Source: Thiomicrorhabdus sp.
Lineage (GTDB): Bacteria; Pseudomonadota; Gammaproteobacteria; Thiomicrospirales; Thiomicrospiraceae
NCBI RefSeq assembly: GCF_963677875.1
Contig: NZ_OY782570.1
Coordinates: forward strand, 1 to 64,000
Reading direction: 5' to 3'
Length of the DNA: 64,000 nt
The position numbers were made by a program, and so were the translations under genes. Below are positions 48,864-58,250 of this stretch, one piece after another. The notes beneath the pieces were generated by a model. The model did not search any database, had not been told where the DNA came from, and worked only from the letters and a program-made list of their open reading frames with translations. How positions within the stretch are numbered: the first letter of the stretch is position 1; each line of letters starts with the position of its first letter.

Positions 48864-49894
48864 GGTTTGCTTTTTCCGTGGTGGTTACCGAGGGCGAGTG
48901 TGTTTTCCAGTGGGTAGCATTTCATCCCATGCGTATGGCAGAAGTCGCTTGGGTTTCGGGGGCCGATGTGGAGCAGAATGCCTGCGGGGCCATCTTTGAT
49001 GCTGCCGGCTCCGCAAATTTTGCTTACGCCGCCACTGTGTTCGTTTAAGGCCTGAATAAATTGGCCGATTCTTGACGGAACAACACCGATGCGTTCGAGC
49101 AAGGTCTGGTTTTCCACGATGGCCGTCTGTAGGCGGGTAGCATTTTTTTGTTCGCAGGCCTTCTTCAGGCGTTCGCTGACATCAGTAAAGGCTTTCCAGA
49201 TCGGCGAGTTGGCAGGAAAGTGTTCGGCGACTTGCGCAACGCATTCGCCGGTACTGCTCAAAGGCGCGCCGCTGTCGATAATCCAGCCATGAATCTGGCA
49301 CTCTTTAATCGGATGAATTTCCCCTTCCTTGAAGTGCAGTAGGCCTTTGTAGACAACCGTTGCCGGATCGATACCGCTGGAGTGCCCGTGTTGATGGCAT
49401 TCGATGGCTTTGGTCAGATTCAGCAGATTTTCTTGATCCAGCTGGGATGAATTCTGCTCGGCAAGTGCTTTGAGGAAGCTGGCTATTATGGATGCCGAAC
49501 TGCCCAGACCCCGACCGATTGGAATCTCCGAACGGAGTTCGAATTCCCAGCATCCGGTTTTTAAGGGGTAGTAGGTATGGAAGTATTCCAGAGCGATCAG
49601 AAACAGATCTTCCGGTTTCTGCAGAACTTGAGTGATTGCGGTTTCTTTTCGCAAGAATGCCCGGTAGGCTTTTTGAATACGCTTGATCGCGGCAAACCAT
49701 TCGGCTTCGCTGAATTGAACATGCCGGTCAAGATCCTTCAGCTCCAAGCGGATTTCCATAATTTCCGAAGGGGTGTACCTGCAACGACAGTAACTGAAAA
49801 GCGGGACGGCGAGGCTGATTGCCGGACAGCCGTAAACTACGGCATGTTCGCCCGAAAGGATCAACTTTGCAGGGGCGGAGCAGAGGCTGTCCAT
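48860..49894 (-). CDS. Mevalonate kinase
   Basis: A 344-residue GHMP kinase. The N-terminal APAKLILSGEHAVVYGCPAI is the mevalonate-kinase signature, the ATP loop is PIGRGLGSSASIIASFL, and GHSSGIDPATVVYKG carries the catalytic Asp. The C-terminal GHMP motif reads KICGAGSIKDGPAG. It phosphorylates mevalonate at the 5 position. It follows mvaS by 9 bases and overlaps the next kinase (ATGA). Confidence 0.85.
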   Translation of the reverse strand: MDSLCSAPAKLILSGEHAVVYGCPAISLAVPLFSYCRCRYTPSEIMEIRLELKDLDRHVQFSEAEWFAAIKRIQKAYRAFLRKETAITQVLQKPEDLFLIALEYFHTYYPLKTGCWEFELRSEIPIGRGLGSSASIIASFLKALAEQNSSQLDQENLLNLTKAIECHQHGHSSGIDPATVVYKGLLHFKEGEIHPIKECQIHGWIIDSGAPLSSTGECVAQVAEHFPANSPIWKAFTDVSERLKKACEQKNATRLQTAIVENQTLLERIGVVPSRIGQFIQALNEHSGGVSKICGAGSIKDGPAGILLHIGPRNPSDFCHTHGMKCYPLENTLALGNHHGKSKP

Positions 49895-49903
49895 CGTCGA
49901 ACC

Positions 49904-51079
49904 CTAGACCGGCTTCGTTTTTTGATAGTACCGCTTGTGATCCTGGATTCCCGCCAGACGAAAAGCACCTCGGTTGAGTTGCTCGAATTCGATGTTTTCT
50001 ACGGCACAGTCGACTTCATGGTAGTACTTCAGATACTCGGCATAACTTAGAGGTGTACGCTGCTCGATCTGATTACGGTGCGATTCGCTCATCAGCACGG
50101 TTTGATAACCCGGTTGGACAATGCCGGTAAAAAATTCTGCAACACAGCCGGAACCGTAGCTGAAAAAGCTGACGCGTTTGTTTTCCAAGTTTTGTTTCAG
50201 GTTATCCAGAAGCGAGATGAAGCCGACGAAAAGCGAGGCACTGTAACTGTTGCCGACAACGCGATTGTATATCTGACTCGGAACCGTCTGCTTTTCGAAC
50301 TCTTGAGGCGATACATCGGCGCCGGTTAGTCTGACGAGCGTCTGATGGGCCTTTTCCGCCATTTTGGTAAAAGGGATGTGATAGCAGAAGTAGTCGATAT
50401 CGTTAAAAGTGCGCCCGGTCTGTTCGGTAAAATGCTGCCATGCCTGCTTCAAACTGTTGAGATAGACTTTGGTCGAATATTTACCATCAACCAGTGCGGT
50501 AGTTCGATGGTTCGGGCGCCAGAAATCCATTACATCATCGGTGAAGTAACCTGATCCCGGCTCAATTTCAAGGATGCGCGGCTCTTTACCGATCAGCATG
50601 GCGACCGCGCCACAACCCTGGGTTGCTTCACCTGAAGTGTCGACGTCGTATTTTGCAATGTCGGCGGCGATGACAAGCACTTTTTCTTTTGGATTACCGC
50701 GTACCATCGAGGTTGCCATTTGCACTGCAGCGGCACCTGCGTAACAGGCGTGTTTGAATTCGACGACTCGGCAGTTTTTGCTTAATCCCAGTAAACCATG
50801 CAGGAAGACGCCTGCCGATTTGGACTGATCGACACCGGATTCGGTTGCAAACAGCACTGCTGAGATCTGATCCGCTCCAATCTGCTCGATAATCGGGGCG
50901 GCCGCTTTCGCGGCCAGGCTGACGATATCTTCATCCGGTGGTGCGATCGACATTTTTTCCTGACCGATACCAATGTAGTATTTGTTGACGTCGATGTTCT
51001 TTTCGGCCGCGAAGGTATCCAACCCAAGGTAATAATCGGCAGTGGAAAAATGCAGTAAATCTATACCTACTTTCATCAT
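49904..51079 (-). CDS. mvaS: Hydroxymethylglutaryl-CoA synthase
   Basis: Condenses acetyl-CoA with acetoacetyl-CoA to HMG-CoA. The 391-residue thiolase-fold protein has the nucleophile Cys112 in FKHACYAGAAA, a general acid Glu in LFATESGVDQSKS and the His region CYHIPFTKMAEKA. The length matches bacterial MvaS (about 390). No acetoacetyl-CoA thiolase gene is in the operon, so that substrate must come from elsewhere. It is 42 bases downstream of idi. Confidence 0.93.
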   Translation of the reverse strand: MMKVGIDLLHFSTADYYLGLDTFAAEKNIDVNKYYIGIGQEKMSIAPPDEDIVSLAAKAAAPIIEQIGADQISAVLFATESGVDQSKSAGVFLHGLLGLSKNCRVVEFKHACYAGAAAVQMATSMVRGNPKEKVLVIAADIAKYDVDTSGEATQGCGAVAMLIGKEPRILEIEPGSGYFTDDVMDFWRPNHRTTALVDGKYSTKVYLNSLKQAWQHFTEQTGRTFNDIDYFCYHIPFTKMAEKAHQTLVRLTGADVSPQEFEKQTVPSQIYNRVVGNSYSASLFVGFISLLDNLKQNLENKRVSFFSYGSGCVAEFFTGIVQPGYQTVLMSESHRNQIEQRTPLSYAEYLKYYHEVDCAVENIEFEQLNRGAFRLAGIQDHKRYYQKTKPV

Positions 51080-51121
51080 TTAAAGCGGATTCTTTTTGTA
51101 TTCTTGTAATTCGTTACCTGA

Positions 51122-52174
51122 TTAAACCGCCGGTTCAGGCAGAATTAAAGAGGTGTTTAAATGTAAGTCTTCGACATTCCGCGCGCCCAGAAGGAACTGC
51201 GCGGTACGGAATTCGCGCTCGAAGCGACGTATGACCTCAATCACTTCGGCACTTGAATTCATCGCTGCGGGCAATAGTGGGGCGGCTATTCCGCATAAGC
51301 GACCGCCCATTATAACAGCTTTTAGCATATCTATGCCGTTTCGAATTCCGCCGCTGGCAATAAATGTTGCGCGGTTTTGATAAGGTGCGCTGAGTTTCAG
51401 GGCTTCCAAGGTGGTCAGCCCCCAGTCTTCAAACAGAAATCCGAGATCATCGTGCGAGCGGTGAGCTTCGATTCGGCTCCAGGATGTTCCTCCGCGACCA
51501 GCCAGATCAAAGTAGCGAATGCCTGCCTGAAGGCCAAGTTCGATATCTTGAGGAGACAGTCCGCAACCCACTTCTTTGAGAATGATCGGTACTTCCAATT
51601 GTTCATTTAAACGATGAATTTTTTCCGCCAGAGAGGAAAAATCGGTATCGCCTTCCGGTTGAATCACTTCCTGCAAGGGGTTGAGATGCAGATAAAGCGC
51701 GTCCGCCTGTAACGTTTCTACCGCGCGGCGTGCCTCATCCAGTCCAAAACCGTAATTGAGCTGTACAGCTCCCAGATTGGCAATTAGCGGAACGGTCGGG
51801 GCGTATTGCCGCAAATCAAAGCTCTGGCGGGCCGCAGTGTCCTGAATCATCGCTCTTTGCGATCCTACGGCCATTGGTATTTGGCAAGCTTCAGCCGCTT
51901 CGGCAAGGTGTTGATTGATCGTTTGCAGATTACCTGCTGCTCCACCAGTCATGGAGGCGATCATAAAAGGAAACGCGATCGGTTTGCCGAGAAAGTGTCC
52001 CGAGGTATCGATGTCGGAAAAACTGCACTCAGGCAGGGCGCGGTGCATTAGCCTGACGGCATCGAAGGCAGCTTGACGACGATCCACTTTCGGGTCTTCA
52101 AGAACGGCTTGAATGTGATCTTGTTTACGCTGGTTGAGCAGCTGTGTATCTTCCGGAGAAACAGGGTGAGACAT
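51122..52174 (-). CDS. fni: Isopentenyl-diphosphate delta-isomerase, type 2 (FMN-dependent)
   Basis: A 350-residue FMN/NAD(P)H-dependent IPP isomerase with a TIM-barrel. It has RKQDHIQAVLEDP at the N terminus, FPFMIASMTGGAAGNLQTIN, VGSQRAM, the PIILKEVGCGLSPQDI strand and FIASGGIRNGIDMLKAVIMG for the phosphate-binding loop. The start at 52174 follows the HMG-CoA reductase stop by five bases; the longer open frame runs into that gene. Type 2 isomerase commonly accompanies bacterial mevalonate operons. Confidence 0.93.
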   Translation of the reverse strand: MSHPVSPEDTQLLNQRKQDHIQAVLEDPKVDRRQAAFDAVRLMHRALPECSFSDIDTSGHFLGKPIAFPFMIASMTGGAAGNLQTINQHLAEAAEACQIPMAVGSQRAMIQDTAARQSFDLRQYAPTVPLIANLGAVQLNYGFGLDEARRAVETLQADALYLHLNPLQEVIQPEGDTDFSSLAEKIHRLNEQLEVPIILKEVGCGLSPQDIELGLQAGIRYFDLAGRGGTSWSRIEAHRSHDDLGFLFEDWGLTTLEALKLSAPYQNRATFIASGGIRNGIDMLKAVIMGGRLCGIAAPLLPAAMNSSAEVIEVIRRFEREFRTAQFLLGARNVEDLHLNTSLILPEPAV

Positions 52175-52179
52175 AAAAT

Positions 52180-53238
52180 TCAGCGCGCGCGTTCGAGTTT
52201 GATATGAGCCGCCATCAACTCGCCGGGGTTGGTTTGAGCGGCGAGGAGAGACAGTTCGCCGCAAAAAGCCGCGGCGCCGGCAATGCAGGCTAAACGGCGG
52301 GCGTTGGCACCTGGCACTTGGTCCTGTTCGGCACAGCCAAGTTGTTCAAGGTTTTCCAGTACAAAATCCAAGCCTTTGCCGTTACCGACAGTGCCGACAA
52401 TCAGATTCGGCAGGGTGGTCGAAAAATACAGGTCGCCGTTTCCGGTGACTTCGGCGTGATTGATTGCTTGAGAACCTTCTACAATATTGGCGGCATCCTG
52501 ACCGGTTGCCAGGTAGAAGCCGAGCAGCATATTGGCAACATGTGCATTGGCACTGCGCAGTCCGCCGGAGACAATGCTGCCGATGAGGTCTTTTTTAATG
52601 TGCAGGTCGACCAGAGCTTCCGGAGTGGTTTTCAAAAAGCGTTTGCAGTATTTGCGTGGGATCGTGCATTCGCATACTACGTATTTTCCTCGGCCGAGAA
52701 TGCCGTTGACGGCAGATACTTTCTTGTCGGTGCAGTAATTGGCGGAGATGGAGACATATTCCAGATCGGAATATTTCTGCAGAATCCACGGGATCAGATG
52801 GTCGGCTGCATTGGTTGCCATATTATGTCCGGAAGCGTCGCCGGTCAGAAATTCCAGTCGCAGATAAATCAAATTGCCGATGACCTGATGATGCATGGCG
52901 TCCAGTTTGGCAAAACGGCTGCTGTGCGCAATAACGTTCTGCATGACTGCCCGGTCGGCTTCTATCTGACGCAGACGCTGTAAAGCAATACCGGCATCCG
53001 GAGCCTGCAACAGAATGGAGCGGGTCATGCGTTCGTCGATCACCGTGACGCGAATGCCGCCGGAGTGCGCGGAAACCCGGGCCCCGCGGGCTACGGACGG
53101 CCACAGCGGAGTTTCGTAAGTTGCCATGGGAACCATCAAGTCGTCGACTTCAACATCGCCAATGAGTTTGAAAGGCCCAACCGATTGCATTGGAATGGAG
53201 GCAAAATGGGATTGCGGTGCAGCTGTGTGATTTTTCAT
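52180..53238 (-). CDS. Hydroxymethylglutaryl-CoA reductase
   Basis: Reduces HMG-CoA to mevalonate with NAD(P)H, the committed step. The 352-residue protein has YETPLWPS (catalytic Glu42), TGDASGHNMAT, ANYCTDKKVSAVNG (catalytic Lys), HAEVTGNGD, GTVGNGKGL and a His near the end (MAAHIKL). The DKK and GTVG blocks are nearer to class I enzymes than to the class II enzyme of Pseudomonas mevalonii. An in-frame ATG at 53274 would add 12 residues; neither start has a strong ribosome site. It is the first gene of the mevalonate operon. Confidence 0.9.
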   Translation of the reverse strand: MKNHTAAPQSHFASIPMQSVGPFKLIGDVEVDDLMVPMATYETPLWPSVARGARVSAHSGGIRVTVIDERMTRSILLQAPDAGIALQRLRQIEADRAVMQNVIAHSSRFAKLDAMHHQVIGNLIYLRLEFLTGDASGHNMATNAADHLIPWILQKYSDLEYVSISANYCTDKKVSAVNGILGRGKYVVCECTIPRKYCKRFLKTTPEALVDLHIKKDLIGSIVSGGLRSANAHVANMLLGFYLATGQDAANIVEGSQAINHAEVTGNGDLYFSTTLPNLIVGTVGNGKGLDFVLENLEQLGCAEQDQVPGANARRLACIAGAAAFCGELSLLAAQTNPGELMAAHIKLERAR

Positions 53239-53477
53239 AGGCGATATTATAAAGGAGCGTTTGCGAGTGATCATAAAAAAAGTATGGAATTGATCACTTT
53301 AAGACCGTAAGAGGGAGCGCTTTCTGCAGATTCGGGATGAGAAATGGTTTAGAGGGCTTGAAAAAAACGCCGTGCGTTCTTATTTAATTTATTCTGTGTG
53401 ATTGTCGGGTATTTGAATTTTGTTTCCGACGATGACGGTCAGAGGTTAAATTTTAGAAAATACATAAAGGAATGGTT

Positions 53478-53756
53478 ATGGCTTTAGCGACAGCGCGTCA
53501 TATTTTGGTCGACAGTGAAGAAAAGTGTCTTGAGTTGAAACAGCAGATTGCCGAAGGCGCGGATTTCGCGGAGGTGGCCAAGCAGAATTCAAAATGTCCT
53601 TCAGGACGAAGTGGGGGTGATCTTGGACAATTTGGTCCGGGCATGATGGTTCCTGAATTCGATAAAGTGGTTTTCAGTGCCGAGGTTGGTTCGGTTGAAG
53701 GGCCAGTGAAAACCCAGTTTGGTTATCATCTGCTTGAAGTGACCAGTCGGACTTGA
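53478..53756 (+). CDS. ppiC: Parvulin-type peptidyl-prolyl isomerase
   Basis: A 92-residue stand-alone parvulin with no signal peptide, so cytoplasmic, like E. coli PpiC. It has ATARHILVDSEEKCLELK, AKQNSKCPSGRSGGDLGQFG and TQFGYHLLEVT, covering the catalytic His, Cys and Phe/His positions. The ATG at 53478 is preferred over the one at 53472 because AAAGGA sits directly against the latter. It diverges from the mevalonate operon. Confidence 0.93.
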   Translation: MALATARHILVDSEEKCLELKQQIAEGADFAEVAKQNSKCPSGRSGGDLGQFGPGMMVPEFDKVVFSAEVGSVEGPVKTQFGYHLLEVTSRT

Positions 53757-54105
53757 TCGGCGGGCGGCAGCTACTGTTAAATCCCGTTAGCAAAAGTATG
53801 GTGTAGCGGGATTTCAAGGGGTGTCGACTGGCGGCTCCAATGTTGTCTTGGTTGCTTTCTTTGTCCGGTAAACTTATTCGCAAGTATCTCTTCGACGGAT
53901 TGCAGTTGCGCTTTTGACGTCCGCTTGGCATAGTAAATAATAAAATCTCAAAATAATAAAGTCTCGCTCTTCCGAGGGAGTTCAGGCATCTGGCCTGATG
54001 TTAAACACCGGCCTGACAGGCTGTTTGCCCGGCAGGGTAATGTCACTTCGATGCAATCTTAATTTGTTACCATTTCTTCGTGTTGCCTTGAATCTGGGAG
54101 GTATT
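53757..54105. repeat. Gene-free interval with an 11-base inverted repeat
   Basis: About 350 bases between ppiC and the tautomerase-like gene. AAATCCCGTTA (53779-53789) pairs with TAGCGGGATTT (53804-53814) with one G-U; no T-run follows on either strand, so it is not a typical terminator. A small palindrome GCCTGACAGGC lies at 54011-54021. No gene or clear promoter is seen. Confidence 0.45.
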
Positions 54106-54537
54106 ATGCCGTTAATTTCTATTCATCTGCCGTCTGGCGTCTTAAGTAAACGTGATGAGGCTGTTCTGGCTTCGAAAGCGACGGATATTTTGCTGGGGCT
54201 GGAAGGCATGGCGGAAAACCCCAAAGCACGTCGTCTGGCTTGGACGCAACTGCATCATTTTGAGTTGGATGATTTTTACATGGCCGGAGAACCGGCATCG
54301 AAACCGCATTACCGCTTCGAACTGACGGTTTTCAAGGGGACTTTGAACGAAACGGTCAAACAGAAATTGACCCAGCAGTTAACCGAGCTGATTCTCGGTT
54401 TGGAAGGAACGGACGACAATATTTTGAATGCCGCCAGAGTATGGGTGCTTTTTCACGAAATTGAGGACGGTAACTGGGGCGGAGCAGGTAAGATTTATTA
54501 CCTGCAAAGCCTTCGTTCCATGATGAAACCATCCTGA
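54106..54537 (+). CDS. Tautomerase-superfamily-like protein
   Basis: A 143-residue protein beginning MPLISIHLPSGVLSKRDE. Pro2 becomes the N terminus after Met removal, as in 4-oxalocrotonate tautomerase and MIF relatives, where it is the catalytic base. Two similar beta-alpha-beta halves seem present (residues 1-65 and 66-130), fitting the long two-domain subgroup. The start at 54106 has GGGAGG five bases upstream; the open frame further upstream is not supported. The substrate is unknown. Confidence 0.75.
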   Translation: MPLISIHLPSGVLSKRDEAVLASKATDILLGLEGMAENPKARRLAWTQLHHFELDDFYMAGEPASKPHYRFELTVFKGTLNETVKQKLTQQLTELILGLEGTDDNILNAARVWVLFHEIEDGNWGGAGKIYYLQSLRSMMKPS

Positions 54538-54546
54538 GATGGTTTC

Positions 54547-57222
54547 TTATAATGCTTTTTCGACAATGACCACGCCGGGATCGTCTTCACAGGTCAGCAG
54601 TTGAAAATCGAACTGCGAAACGAGCTTCAGCATGCTTTGGTTCTGTTTTAATACTTCACCGGTCATGTGCTTCAGACCTTTGTTACGGGCATGCTCGATC
54701 AGCGCTTCCAGTAAATGGCTGCCGATTCCCTGGTGCTGGTAATCATCGCGAACCACCAAAGCGAATTCGCAACTTTTTCCGTCGGGATTGGTGGTATAGC
54801 GGGTGACCCCCAGTTCAACCGTTTTGTCGTGTTCCTCTGTATAGGCGATAAAGGCCATTTCTTGGTCGTAATCGATTTGTGTAAAACGTACCAGCATCTC
54901 CTTGCTCAGATATTTCACGCTCTGCATGAAACGCAGAAATTTGGTCTGCTCGGACAGGTTTGAGACGAATTCGGTTTCCAGCTCGGCATCCTCGGCCCGA
55001 ATCGGACGGATTTTAACCTCCAGTCCGGTGCCGCTCGTGTATTGGCTTTCCAAATAGGTGGGATAAGGATGAATTGCCATGTGAGAGTAAGGCGGCTGGC
55101 TACTGGCTACTCGTTGAACCCGAATGCGGGCATCTACGGCCAGAGTCCGTTCTTCGTTGGCGAGAACCGGATTTAAGTCCAGTTCGAGAATTTCCGGAAG
55201 TTCGCTGACCATATCCGACAGGTTGATCAGAATTTCAATCAATTGTGCTTGATCAACCGCCGGTAAGTTTCGGTAGTCGCCGAGCATTTTACTGACTTTA
55301 GTCGACTGGATCATGCGTTGTGCAATGAAGGCGTTGAGCGGTGGCAGGGCGCTACTGCTGTCTTTGATAATTTCTACCATGGTTCCGCCGCTGCCGAAGG
55401 AAATTGCCGGGCCGAAAACCGGGTCGCGGCTGACACCGACAATCAGCTCACGGGCGTGAGGCATGCACATCATCGGCTCAATGCTGACCGAGCGAATGTC
55501 TTCGTTTGGATAGTGTTGCCTGACCGATTCGATGAGTTCATTGTAAGCATGTTGCAGCTGGGCGGGTGTCTCGATGTTCAGTTTGACACCTCCACTGTCA
55601 GACTTGTGGGTGATCAGGTCTGAGTGAACTTTCATGGCAACCGGGAAGCCGATGTTTTCCGCAGCGACCAGTACTTCTGCCGCGGTATTGGCGATCATGG
55701 CCTGAGTAACGGGAATATGGAAGGCTTTCAGCAGCGCTTTGGTTTCAAGCGTGTTCAACAGCACGCGATTGTCGTGCAGGGCATTATGGATAATGCGGCG
55801 GGCGCCGTCTATATCGAAATGGCCATGCTTATTCGGTTCCGGAACCTGTTGCAGGAGTGTCTGATTGTGGTGGTATTCGGTTACGAAATGCATTGCTTCC
55901 ACTGCGGCTTCCGGTGTGCGGAAAGTCGGAATATGGGCTTTAGTGAAGGCTTCGCGGGCCGGGCCAACCAAGTTGTCGCCAAGCCAAGCGGTTAAAATCG
56001 GTTTTTTATGTTTCTGCTGTTTGGAAAGCTCGACCAGGCTTTCGGCGATGGCTACCGGGTCGGTCATGGCTTGCGGAGTCAGCAGAACCAGAACCGCGTC
56101 AAAGTCTTTGTCCTGCAGACACACTTCAATCGCTTTTCGGTAGCGTTCGGGGGTGGCATCCCCGAGAATGTCAATCGGGTTGTTGTGCGACCAGTGTTCC
56201 GGCAGAAACTCGTTGAGTTTGGCTTGGGTTTCTTCACTGACCGCTGGCATTTTGATGCCAAGTTCCGCCGCCAGGTCAGTTGCCATGACGCCGGGTCCTC
56301 CTCCGTTGGTGACGATGACCAGGCGTTTGCGCTTGATGGTCAGGTCGTAAGACAGGGTTTTGGCCGCTGCAAACAGTTGATTGATGGTTTTGGCGCGAAC
56401 GACACCGGCACGTTCAATGGCCGCGTTAAAAATATCGTCTCCGCCGACCAGTGCGCCAGTATGGGAAATGGCTGCTTGAGTACCTTCCGGCATGCGCCCG
56501 GACTTCAGCAGAATGACTGGTTTCATACGCGCGGCTTTTCTGAGACCACTTAAGAATTTGCGGGCGTTTACAATGCCTTCAATATACAGAAGGATACTGT
56601 GAGTCTGAGCATCAACGGCCAGGTAGTCGAGGATTTCCCCGAAATCCAGATCGGCGGCATCACCGGTTGAAACCACTAAAGAGAAGCCGATCTGATTGGT
56701 TTCGGCCCAATCAAGAACGCCGGTACAGAGCGCGCCGCTTTGTGAAATTAATGCCAGTTTGCCAGCCTGTGCCTGGTTTTTACTGAAGGTGGCGTTCAAA
56801 CCGATTTTAGGGCGCATGATTCCCAGACAGTTTGGGCCGACCAGGCGAATATTGTAGTGTCTTGCGGTTTTCAAGACCGCTTGCTTCAGTTGCTTGCCTT
56901 CTTCGCTTTCAAAACCGGCGGATAAGATGATCGCAAATGGAATTTTTGCTTGACCGCAGGCGTGAAGAATCGACTGAATACTGTGCGCGGGAGTTGCGAT
57001 TATTGCAACATCGATGGCTTGGTCCACGGCTTCCAAAGATGGGTAGCAGGCTTGACCTTGTACCTGCTCATGCTTAGGATTGATAGGGTAAATGTTTCCT
57101 TTGAACCCCGCGGTGAGAAGATTCTGAAATGCGGTGCCGCCGACGGATTCCGGCCGATCGCTGGCACCGAAAACGGCAATGGAATTTGGATTGAAGAGCT
57201 TTGAAAGATAATGCGGTTCCAT
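54547..57222 (-). CDS. Acyl-CoA synthetase (NDP-forming)-like protein acetyltransferase (PatZ/Pat type)
   Basis: An 891-residue fusion. Residues 1-460 resemble the CoA-binding and ligase-CoA domains of ADP-forming acetyl-CoA synthetases (SIAVFGASDRPESVGG, LVGPNCLGIM, LALISQSGALC). An ATP-grasp domain spans about residues 490-700 (GFPVAMKVHSDLITHKSD), and a C-terminal GNAT domain has DDYQHQGIGSHLLEALIEHA. This is the plan of Salmonella Pat and E. coli PatZ/YfiQ, which acetylate lysines such as that of acetyl-CoA synthetase; in those the synthetase domain is not catalytic. Here it diverges from a deacetylase gene with only 33 bases between starts. Confidence 0.88.
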   Translation of the reverse strand: MEPHYLSKLFNPNSIAVFGASDRPESVGGTAFQNLLTAGFKGNIYPINPKHEQVQGQACYPSLEAVDQAIDVAIIATPAHSIQSILHACGQAKIPFAIILSAGFESEEGKQLKQAVLKTARHYNIRLVGPNCLGIMRPKIGLNATFSKNQAQAGKLALISQSGALCTGVLDWAETNQIGFSLVVSTGDAADLDFGEILDYLAVDAQTHSILLYIEGIVNARKFLSGLRKAARMKPVILLKSGRMPEGTQAAISHTGALVGGDDIFNAAIERAGVVRAKTINQLFAAAKTLSYDLTIKRKRLVIVTNGGGPGVMATDLAAELGIKMPAVSEETQAKLNEFLPEHWSHNNPIDILGDATPERYRKAIEVCLQDKDFDAVLVLLTPQAMTDPVAIAESLVELSKQQKHKKPILTAWLGDNLVGPAREAFTKAHIPTFRTPEAAVEAMHFVTEYHHNQTLLQQVPEPNKHGHFDIDGARRIIHNALHDNRVLLNTLETKALLKAFHIPVTQAMIANTAAEVLVAAENIGFPVAMKVHSDLITHKSDSGGVKLNIETPAQLQHAYNELIESVRQHYPNEDIRSVSIEPMMCMPHARELIVGVSRDPVFGPAISFGSGGTMVEIIKDSSSALPPLNAFIAQRMIQSTKVSKMLGDYRNLPAVDQAQLIEILINLSDMVSELPEILELDLNPVLANEERTLAVDARIRVQRVASSQPPYSHMAIHPYPTYLESQYTSGTGLEVKIRPIRAEDAELETEFVSNLSEQTKFLRFMQSVKYLSKEMLVRFTQIDYDQEMAFIAYTEEHDKTVELGVTRYTTNPDGKSCEFALVVRDDYQHQGIGSHLLEALIEHARNKGLKHMTGEVLKQNQSMLKLVSQFDFQLLTCEDDPGVVIVEKAL

Positions 57223-57255
57223 CGATAAAAATCCTTAACGGAAAAGTGAAAATAG

Positions 57256-58176
57256 ATGTTTCTTTATATTAGCCATCCTAAATGTAAATTGCATGACAAT
57301 GGATGGGGTCACCCTGAAAACGCCCAGCGTACGGCTCGAATCGAAGACCAGCTGATCGGACAGCGCCTGTTCGATTTTATGCTGACGAAGGAAGCGCGTA
57401 AAGCCGAAGTTACGGATGTGGTCCGGGTGCATACCGCACATTACTGGAATGTGCTGCAACGCAACTTGCCGCAAGAAGGAATCGTGCGGATCGATGACGA
57501 TACGGTTCTCTCTCCCGGTTCGCTGGATTCGGCGCTCTATGCCAGCGGAGCAGTGCTTGATGCCGTTGATGCGGTTATGGAAAACCGCGTGTCAGGGGCT
57601 TTTTGTAATGTAAGGCCGCCCGGTCATCATGCAGAAGTTCATCAGCCGATGGGATTCTGCCTGGTCAATAATATTGCAATCGGAGCGGCCTATGCGCTTG
57701 ATAAATACGATTTGCAACGGGTGGCGGTGCTGGATATCGACGTTCATCATGGCAACGGCACCGACAGTTATGTCCGCCAGGAAGCGAGAGTCAGTTTGAT
57801 CTCCAGTTTTGAAGAAGGCCTTTATCCTTTTACGTCAACCGAATCCGATGTCGACAATTTGCTGAAACTCGGCTTGAAACCCGGAGACGGGGCTGCCGAG
57901 TTTATGGCGCTTTGGGAAGATCAAGCCTGGACTTATCTGCGGGCTCTACGACCGGAACTGATTCTGGTTTCCGCTGGTTTCGATACACATCGAGCAGATC
58001 CTTTAGCACACATTAACATGCGGGAAGAGGATTTTGCCGCCTGGGCGATCGCTCTGAAATCGTTGGCTGCGGAAATCGGTAACCCGAAAATTGTTTCGGT
58101 TTTGGAAGGCGGCTACGATCTGAATGCGCTTGGTTCCAGTGCCGCCGCCTACATCAAAGCCATGTCCGGGTTATAA
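57256..58176 (+). CDS. Histone deacetylase family (class II-like) amidohydrolase
   Basis: A 306-residue zinc-dependent deacetylase of the HDAC/acetylpolyamine amidohydrolase family. The active-site His pair is in RPPGHHAEVHQPMGFC, the metal ligands Asp and His are in VLDIDVHHGNGT, and the second Asp is in SAGFDTHRADPLA; GGYDLNALG carries the transition-state region. Its substrate could be protein lysines, acetylpolyamines or small amides. Divergent pairing with a PatZ-type acetyltransferase suggests a protein acetylation switch, which is inference. Confidence 0.88.
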   Translation: MFLYISHPKCKLHDNGWGHPENAQRTARIEDQLIGQRLFDFMLTKEARKAEVTDVVRVHTAHYWNVLQRNLPQEGIVRIDDDTVLSPGSLDSALYASGAVLDAVDAVMENRVSGAFCNVRPPGHHAEVHQPMGFCLVNNIAIGAAYALDKYDLQRVAVLDIDVHHGNGTDSYVRQEARVSLISSFEEGLYPFTSTESDVDNLLKLGLKPGDGAAEFMALWEDQAWTYLRALRPELILVSAGFDTHRADPLAHINMREEDFAAWAIALKSLAAEIGNPKIVSVLEGGYDLNALGSSAAAYIKAMSGL

Positions 58177-58250
58177 GTTTGAGTTATAGCTTGCGTATAT
58201 AAGCTCCGGTTTCTGTCGCGAGCAAATATTTCTCTTATTCCCCTGCTCGG

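Noticed and set aside
53361..53379. Possible minus-strand attenuator upstream of HMG-CoA reductase
   Set aside because: The stem is only five bases with a three-base loop; too weak to call despite the T-run.
53998..54105. N-terminal extension of the tautomerase-like gene
   Set aside because: The GGGAGG site and catalytic Pro2 both point to the start at 54106; an extended form would bury the proline.
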